64,000 nucleotides of DNA from Amycolatopsis azurea DSM 43854 (lineage in GTDB: Bacteria; Actinomycetota; Actinomycetes; Mycobacteriales; Pseudonocardiaceae): positions 585,412 to 649,411 of the forward strand of contig NZ_MUXN01000002.1 of NCBI RefSeq assembly GCF_001995215.1, read 5' to 3'. Below, piece by piece: positions 58,992 through 64,000 of this stretch. Positions within the stretch are counted from its first letter, which is position 1, and every line of letters begins with the position of its first letter. Under the pieces are notes generated by a model, which saw only the letters and a list, made by a program, of their open reading frames with translations, ran no database searches and was not told the DNA's origin. The position numbers and the translations under genes were made by a program.

Positions 58992-60158
58992 ATGACATAC
59001 GCGGCCGGACGTCACTTCCTGCAGATCCCGGGCCCGACGAACGTCCCGGACGTGGTGCTCCGGGCGATGTCGGCGGCCACCATCGACCACCGAGGACCCG
59101 AGTTCCAGGAGCTGGCGAGCGGGCTGCTGCGGGACATCAAGCCCGTCTTCGGCACCACGAACCCGGTGGTCATCTACCCCGCGACCGGGACCGGGGCGTG
59201 GGAGGCGGCGCTGACCAACACCCTGAGCCCCGGCGACACCGTGCTGTCCTTCGAGACCGGTCACTTCGCCACGTTGTGGCAGGAGATGGCGCGCGGCCTC
59301 GGCTTGCATGTCGACTTCGTGCCGGGGGACTGGCGGCGCGGCGCCGACCCCGGGATGGTCGCAGAGAAGCTCGCCGCGGACACCGCGCACCGGATCAAGG
59401 CCGTCTGCGTGGTCCACAACGAGACCTCGACCGGCGTCACCAGCCGGGTGCCGGAGATCCGCGCCGCGATCGACTCGGCGGACCATCCCGCGCTGCTGCT
59501 GGTCGACACCATCTCGTCGCTCGGTTCGATCGACTACCGGCACGACGACTGGGGTGTCGACGTCACCGTCGCGGGCTCGCAGAAAGGCCTCATGCTCCCG
59601 CCGGGCATGAGTTTCAACGCGATCAGCGACAAAGCCCTCGACGCCGCGAAGACAGCGGCCTTGCCGAAGGTCTTCTGGGACTGGGGCCCGATGCTCGCCG
59701 CCAACGAACGCGGATTCTTCCCGTACACCCCCAGCACCAACCTGATGTACGGGCTGCGGGAGGCCTTGCGCCTGCTCTACGACGAGGGTCTCGAGAACGT
59801 CTTCGCGCGCCACGCCCGGCACGCGGCCGCGACGCGAGCCGCCGTGCGAGGCTGGGGTCTGGAAGTCCTCTGCCAGGACGAACGCGAGCATTCCGGCGCG
59901 CTGACCGCGGTCCTGATGCCGGAAGGTGTCGACGCCGACAAGGTCCGCGCGATCATCCTCGACCGGTTCGACATGTCCTTGGGGGCCGGACTGGGCAAAC
60001 TCGCCGGGAAGATCTTCCGCATCGGGCATCTCGGCGCGTTCAACGATCTCACACTCGCCGGAACCCTGGCCGGAGTCCAAATGGGACTGACACTCGCCGG
60101 CGCTCCCGCCGATCCACGCGGCCTGCAGGACGCCCTCGAACACCTGCAGAACGACTGA
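58992..60158 (+). CDS. SGAT-family glyoxylate aminotransferase (class V PLP)
   Basis: A protein of 388 aa of the serine/alanine/aspartate-glyoxylate aminotransferase group. HFLQIPGPTNVPDVVLRAMS and IDHRGPEF at the start, TGTGAWEAALTNTLSPGD binding PLP phosphate, and VTVAGSQKGLMLPPGM with the PLP lysine (Lys198). It converts glyoxylate to glycine using an amino donor, or the reverse reaction with a beta-hydroxy amino acid. The donor cannot be told from the sequence; serine, alanine and aspartate all occur in this family. GGAGG 6 nt before ATG 58992. It is the first gene of a unit with the dehydrogenase (10-bp gap) and the FAH-type enzyme, behind a GntR-like site. Confidence 0.92.
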   Translation: MTYAAGRHFLQIPGPTNVPDVVLRAMSAATIDHRGPEFQELASGLLRDIKPVFGTTNPVVIYPATGTGAWEAALTNTLSPGDTVLSFETGHFATLWQEMARGLGLHVDFVPGDWRRGADPGMVAEKLAADTAHRIKAVCVVHNETSTGVTSRVPEIRAAIDSADHPALLLVDTISSLGSIDYRHDDWGVDVTVAGSQKGLMLPPGMSFNAISDKALDAAKTAALPKVFWDWGPMLAANERGFFPYTPSTNLMYGLREALRLLYDEGLENVFARHARHAAATRAAVRGWGLEVLCQDEREHSGALTAVLMPEGVDADKVRAIILDRFDMSLGAGLGKLAGKIFRIGHLGAFNDLTLAGTLAGVQMGLTLAGAPADPRGLQDALEHLQND

Positions 60159-60168
60159 GGGCCCGCCG

Positions 60169-63096
60169 ATGACCGCCGAACTGACCCGCACCAGCCCGCT
60201 CGAAGACGCACTGCACGCGCGGATCAAGGGCGAAGTCGCCTTCGACGACTACACGCGGCATCTGTTCTCCCGCGACGCGAGCATGTACTCGATCATGCCG
60301 CGCGGTGTCGTCTTCCCCCTCGATCACGAGGACGTCGCCGCCGCCGTCGCCACCGCGGCGGAGTTCAGCGTGCCCGTCGTCCCGCGAGGGGCTGGCACCA
60401 GCCTGGCCGGGCAGACCGTCGGCCCGGGCTTGGTGCTCGACCTGTCCCGGCACATGAACCGGATCATCGACCTCGACCCCGTCGCGCGCACCGCCGTCGT
60501 CGAACCCGGCGTCGTCCAGGACCAGTTGAACAAGGCGGCGGCCGCGCACGGGCTGATGTTCGGGCCCGACACCTCCACCAGCAACCGCGCCACCATCGGC
60601 GGTATGGCGGGCAACAACTCGGCGGGCTCCGGGTCGCTGACCTTCGGGATGACCATCGACCACATCCGCGCGCTGGACGTCGTCCTCGCCGACGGGTCCA
60701 CCGCGCGGTTCGAGCCGGTGAGCGAAACCGAACGGGTGCGCCGGGCCGAGGCGGACACCCTCGAAGGCCGTATCTACCGCGAACTCCCGGCGCTCGTCAC
60801 CGCGATCGAGGACGCCATCGCCAAGGGGATGCCGGTGTTCTGGCGCCGCGCCTGCGGCTACCGGCTCGACCGGCTCGCCGGGTACGGCGATGAGAATCCC
60901 TTCGATCTGGCCAAATTCGTCGTCGGTGCCGAAGGAACCCTCGTACTGGCCACCCGGATCGAAGTCGACCTGGTGCCCAAACCGAAGAAGACCGTCTACG
61001 CGGTCGGGCATTTCGAGACGACGCACGGCGCGATCTCGGCCACGCTCGACGCGCTCAGCTGCGAGCCGCATCAGGTCGAGATGATGGACAAGACCATCCT
61101 CGACCTGTCGCGGCGGAAGATCGAGTACGCCGACCTCGGCAATCATCTCGTCGGAGACCCGGCGGCGCTACTGTTCGTGTCCTTCTCCGGGGACGACGAA
61201 GCCGGACTGGCGGCCAAACTCGACGAGGTCGCCGCGTTGTGGGAGCGCAACGGGCACGGTTATCACACGCTCAAGCTCGTCACCGCCGCCGAACAGGCCG
61301 CGCTGCTGAAGGTGCGCAAGTCCAGTCTCGGGCTGCTGATGGCGGCGGGTGAGGGCACCAAGCGGCCGCTGGCGTTCATCGAGGACACCGCCGTCGCTCC
61401 CGAGCATCTCGCGCAGTACACGGCGCGGTTCAAGGAGATCCTCGACGAGCACCGCCTCGAAGCCGGGTTCTACGGTCATTGTTCGGTCGGCTGCCTGCAC
61501 ATCCGGCCATTCGTCGACCTGACCGATCCCGCGCAGGTCGACACGATGCGCGTGGTCGCGGAGAAGATCAAGGACCTCGTGGCCGAGTTCGGCGGCGTGA
61601 ACTCGTCCGAGCACGGGGACGGCTTGGCCCGCTCCGAGTTCAACCGCGAGATCTTCGGCGACGAACTCTACGAAGCCATGCGCCAGGTCAAGAAGCTGTT
61701 CGACCCGGCGGGCACGATGAATCCCGGCAAGATCGTCGACGCGCCGTCGATGACCGAGAACCTGCGTGACCGCGACGCCCTGCCGCCCGCGCCGCCGCTG
61801 CGGACGATGCTGTCGTTCGAGGTCATCGGCGGGGGCGGGATGCGCGACGCCGCCGACCGCTGCATGAACATCGGGTTGTGCCGCAAGACCACCGGCGGCG
61901 TGATGTGCCCGTCGTACCAGGTCACCTTGCAGGAGGAGCATTCCACGCGCGGCCGTGCCAACGCCCTGGTCAAGGCGCTCTCCGAACCGGATCCGAAGGC
62001 CGCGCTCGGCGGCGAACGGCTCAACGAGATCCTCGATCTGTGCCTGATGTGCAAGGCCTGCAAGAGCGAATGCCCGATGAGCGTCGACATGGCTTCGCTC
62101 AAGGCCGAAACCCTGCACCAGCACCACGAGGAGCACGGCACGCCGCTGCGGTCGCGGATCTTCGGCTCGATCCGGTTTCTCAACCGGCTCGGTTCGGCCA
62201 CCGCGCCGCTGTCCAACTTGCCCGGCCGGATCGGGCCGCTCCGCAAGCTCATGGAACGGGCCGTCGGCATCAAGGCGGAGCGGCCGCTGCCGAAGTTCGT
62301 GCGGGACAACCTCGTGCGCTGGGACCGCCGCAGGGCGACCGTGCCGGGTACGGCGGGCACAGTGAACTGGCTGGCGGATTCCTTCACCACCTTCACCGAA
62401 CCGCAGATCGGCAAGGCGGCCATCGAACTGCTCGAAAGCGCGGGCTGGGCGGTGGAACTCGCTTCCGGCGGCTGCTGCGGGCGGTCGAGCCTGTCCAAAG
62501 GCCTGCTCGACGACGCCAAGAAAAAGGCCACCGGACTGGTCACGTCCCTGGCCCGTGACACCGAGCCGGGTTCGCCAATCGTCGGCTGCGAGCCGTCGTG
62601 CGTGTTCACCTTGCGGGACGAAACGCTGGCACTGTTGCCGGAAGTGCCCGAAGCGCAGCAGATCAAGGAGCGCGTCCGCCAGGTCGAGGAACTGCTCGTC
62701 GAGGCGATCGACGACGGCAGGCTGAAGCTGCCGGAGCGATCGTGGCTCAGCGGGCGGCGAGTGGTCTTCCACGGTCACTGTCACCAGAAGGCGGAGGTCG
62801 GCACCGCCGCCACCATGGCGCTCCTGCGCCGCATCCCGGGTCTGGAGGTCGCCGAGATCGACTCCGGCTGCTGCGGGATGGCGGGCTCGTTCGGTTTCGA
62901 GGCCGAGCACTACGAAACCTCGATGGCAGTTGGCCGCGACCGGCTTTTCCCCGCGCTGGAACAAGAACCGGCCGAGACACTGGTGGCCGCCACCGGGGTC
63001 TCGTGCCGCCAGCAGATCTTCCACGGGGCTGGGCGGACGGCGTGGCATCCGCTCGAACTCGTCCGCGAAGCACTCGGTGGTTCGACATGCGCCTGA
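60169..63096 (+). CDS. FAD-linked D-2-hydroxyacid dehydrogenase with Fe-S and CCG domains
   Basis: A fusion protein of 975 aa of the YdiJ/GlcD-GlcF type. FAD domain (about 35-270): PRGAGTSLAGQTVGPGLVLD, GGMAGNNSAGSGSLTFG; FAD-oxidase C-terminal domain (about 280-530) ending NPGKIVD. Two Fe4S4 sets: CMNIGLCRKTTGGVMCPSY and CLMCKACKSECP. Two cysteine-rich CCG domains follow (GGCCGRSSLSKG, DSGCCGMAGSFG). Such enzymes oxidise D-2-hydroxy acids (glycolate, D-lactate, D-2-hydroxyglutarate or similar) and pass electrons to quinone or a carrier. Next to a glyoxylate aminotransferase, a product like glyoxylate or another 2-oxo acid is plausible. ATG 60169; the stop overlaps the FAH-type gene by 10 nt. 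Confidence 0.93.
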   Translation: MTAELTRTSPLEDALHARIKGEVAFDDYTRHLFSRDASMYSIMPRGVVFPLDHEDVAAAVATAAEFSVPVVPRGAGTSLAGQTVGPGLVLDLSRHMNRIIDLDPVARTAVVEPGVVQDQLNKAAAAHGLMFGPDTSTSNRATIGGMAGNNSAGSGSLTFGMTIDHIRALDVVLADGSTARFEPVSETERVRRAEADTLEGRIYRELPALVTAIEDAIAKGMPVFWRRACGYRLDRLAGYGDENPFDLAKFVVGAEGTLVLATRIEVDLVPKPKKTVYAVGHFETTHGAISATLDALSCEPHQVEMMDKTILDLSRRKIEYADLGNHLVGDPAALLFVSFSGDDEAGLAAKLDEVAALWERNGHGYHTLKLVTAAEQAALLKVRKSSLGLLMAAGEGTKRPLAFIEDTAVAPEHLAQYTARFKEILDEHRLEAGFYGHCSVGCLHIRPFVDLTDPAQVDTMRVVAEKIKDLVAEFGGVNSSEHGDGLARSEFNREIFGDELYEAMRQVKKLFDPAGTMNPGKIVDAPSMTENLRDRDALPPAPPLRTMLSFEVIGGGGMRDAADRCMNIGLCRKTTGGVMCPSYQVTLQEEHSTRGRANALVKALSEPDPKAALGGERLNEILDLCLMCKACKSECPMSVDMASLKAETLHQHHEEHGTPLRSRIFGSIRFLNRLGSATAPLSNLPGRIGPLRKLMERAVGIKAERPLPKFVRDNLVRWDRRRATVPGTAGTVNWLADSFTTFTEPQIGKAAIELLESAGWAVELASGGCCGRSSLSKGLLDDAKKKATGLVTSLARDTEPGSPIVGCEPSCVFTLRDETLALLPEVPEAQQIKERVRQVEELLVEAIDDGRLKLPERSWLSGRRVVFHGHCHQKAEVGTAATMALLRRIPGLEVAEIDSGCCGMAGSFGFEAEHYETSMAVGRDRLFPALEQEPAETLVAATGVSCRQQIFHGAGRTAWHPLELVREALGGSTCA

Positions 63097-63836
63097 TCCG
63101 CTTCGACGTCGAGGGAACCGCCCGAACAGGCTGCCTGGACGGCGACCTCGTGCGCTCGTATGACGCGGTCACCGGTCCCGGCGAACTCGTCGGCCCGCTG
63201 TCCGGCGTCCGGCTGCTCGCGCCGTGCGATCCGCGCACGATCGTGTGCGTGGGCAGCAACTATGCCTGTCAGCTGAAGGAGAAGGGCCGCCCCTGGCCCG
63301 AGCGGCCCGCGCTGTTCCTCAAGGCTCCCAACGCCGTCACCGGCCCCGGGCAGCCGATCCTGCATCCGCCCGAGGTCGAACGTCTGGAGTACGAGGGAGA
63401 ACTGGCCGTCGTCATCGGCAAGACCGCGCGGAACCTGACCGCCGATAGCGCTTTCGAGCACGTTCTCGGCTACACCTGCGCCAACGACGTCACCGCGCAC
63501 GACTGGCGGGCCGACGGTCAATGGGCGCGGGCGAAGAGCGCTGACACGTTCCTGCCGCTCGGCCCTTGGATCACCACCGACATCGAGAACGGAGACCTCG
63601 CGGTGACCACCCGGATCAACGACCGGACCGTCCAGCGGTCCACCACCGGGGAGATGATCTTCGGCGTGCCCGCGATCCTCGCCTGGGTGACCCGCTGGTT
63701 CACCCTGCGCCCGGGCGACGTCGTCCTCACCGGCAGCCCGGCCGGGGTCGGGCCGATGAAGCCGGGGGACGAGGTGACGGTGGCGATCGAAGGCGTCGGC
63801 GAGCTGACCAACCCGGTCCGGTCTCGTGAGCGGTAA
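63087..63836 (+). CDS. fumarylacetoacetate hydrolase family protein
   Basis: A protein of 249 aa. CVGSNYACQLKEKG, LEYEGELAVVIGK (metal-binding Glu pair), YTCANDVTAHDWR (metal-binding Asp), KSADTFLPLGPWI and LTGSPAGVGPMKPGDEV are standard FAH-family motifs. Members hydrate, hydrolyse or decarboxylate 2-oxo acids; the FAHD1 branch acts on oxaloacetate. In this locus oxaloacetate could arise from hydroxyaspartate, so an oxaloacetate-directed role is attractive but unproved. The start overlaps the dehydrogenase gene. The last codons (SRER and stop) lie in a family A repeat (CGTGAGCGGTAAGGACGGTT). Confidence 0.9.
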   Translation: MRLIRFDVEGTARTGCLDGDLVRSYDAVTGPGELVGPLSGVRLLAPCDPRTIVCVGSNYACQLKEKGRPWPERPALFLKAPNAVTGPGQPILHPPEVERLEYEGELAVVIGKTARNLTADSAFEHVLGYTCANDVTAHDWRADGQWARAKSADTFLPLGPWITTDIENGDLAVTTRINDRTVQRSTTGEMIFGVPAILAWVTRWFTLRPGDVVLTGSPAGVGPMKPGDEVTVAIEGVGELTNPVRSRER

Positions 63837-63845
63837 GGACGGTTG
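63825..63845. repeat. family A repeat, half copy, forming a gene end
   Basis: CGTGAGCGGTAAGGACGGTT resembles the left arm of the element at 12386-12433 and supplies the stop codon of the FAH-type gene. Confidence 0.5.
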
Positions 63846-63905
63846 TTGAGACGAAGGCAATGTGGCCGGGTGAGTGGCTCTGTGCGGCGCCGGACCTTTG
63901 GTGCC

Positions 63906-63952
63906 GACTGTGTGGATTTTGGAGCGTTAGATGACCAGAAATCCACACAGTC
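63906..63952. repeat. 14-bp perfect inverted repeat (family F)
   Basis: GACTGTGTGGATTT (63906-63919) pairs exactly with AAATCCACACAGTC (63939-63952) across a 19-nt loop, 70 bp after the last gene. A terminator or mobile-repeat origin are both possible. Nothing else is visible to the end of the window. Confidence 0.7.
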
Positions 63953-64000
63953 CCGCGTAAACCGGTCCGGTCACGAAAGGGTGTGTGGAAAGAGGGACGT

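Noticed and set aside
61168..63048. Long minus-strand frame opposite the FAD/Fe-S dehydrogenase
   Set aside because: The + frame has clear FAD and Fe-S motifs; the minus frame has no domain.
54592..63836. Complete beta-hydroxyaspartate cycle
   Set aside because: A dehydratase and an aminotransferase of the right families are present, but no hydroxyaspartate aldolase or iminosuccinate reductase gene is in the window, so the full cycle cannot be claimed.
1..64000. tRNA, rRNA, transposase or phage genes
   Set aside because: No matching sequence or protein was seen on either strand.

Overview
The window is high-GC actinobacterial DNA. Codons end mostly in G or C, GTG starts are frequent, many starts look leaderless (a TANNNT hexamer 6-7 nt before the start codon), and secreted proteins and regulators are abundant. 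Gene content and the palindromic intergenic repeats suggest Pseudonocardiaceae, most likely an Amycolatopsis-type organism. That placement is an inference, since there is no rRNA or other marker gene. I found no tRNA, rRNA, insertion sequence, phage gene or CRISPR array.

Layout. 1-7.2 kb: an aldo/keto reductase cut by the window edge, behind a one-module NRPS-like reductase (A-PCP-R); divergently, a GNAT protein coupled to an N-acylamino-acid racemase/OSB synthase, then an epoxide hydrolase. 7.3-12.2 kb: a secreted LVIVD-repeat protein with a His-rich anchored partner, converging on a secreted GH84 hexosaminidase. 12.2-12.8 kb: a repeat-rich gap carrying a decayed GntR tail. 12.8-20.3 kb: regulators (GntR, AraC, LysR), a PEBP-SRPBCC fusion, a SecD-like lipoprotein, a luciferase-like oxidoreductase and a secreted M64 peptidase. 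20.3-24 kb: two trypsin-like proteases, a LuxR-type regulator and three small proteins. 24.2-27.9 kb: a large secreted GH87 alpha-1,3-glucanase-like enzyme. 28-32.2 kb: TetR/NmrA and MarR/RidA divergent pairs with clear operators, and a hydrolase behind a tandem operator. 32.6-37.3 kb: a secreted VWA/Calx-beta protein and a beta-lactamase with its divergent blaA-blaB regulators. 37.4-43.6 kb: flavodoxin, siderophore-interacting protein, TAP-type peptidase, a second LuxR-type regulator and an MFS exporter.

43.6-54.5 kb holds the most striking locus: four tightly coupled genes resembling the mycolic-acid condensation cassette (FadD32-like acyl-AMP ligase, Pks13-like synthase, AccD4-like carboxylase subunit, Ag85-like acyltransferase). 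The synthase keeps the Pks13 N-terminal carrier but has gained DH and KR domains and an apparently dead third carrier. If the host is a mycolate-free Pseudonocardiaceae member, this would be a route to a different branched or reduced lipid, possibly esterified outside the cell.

54.6-63.8 kb is a catabolic locus for amino and hydroxy acids: a Thr/hydroxyaspartate dehydratase-like enzyme, YheO-type regulator and RidA on one strand; GntR; MatC-like transporter; then an SGAT-family aminotransferase, a FAD/Fe-S D-2-hydroxyacid dehydrogenase and a FAH-family enzyme. Similar 15-bp operator-like sites before the ridA/gntR pair and before the aminotransferase suggest that the GntR protein coordinates the whole locus.

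Throughout, gene ends carry several families of perfect or near-perfect palindromes, some repeated within this window and one showing compensatory changes between copies.
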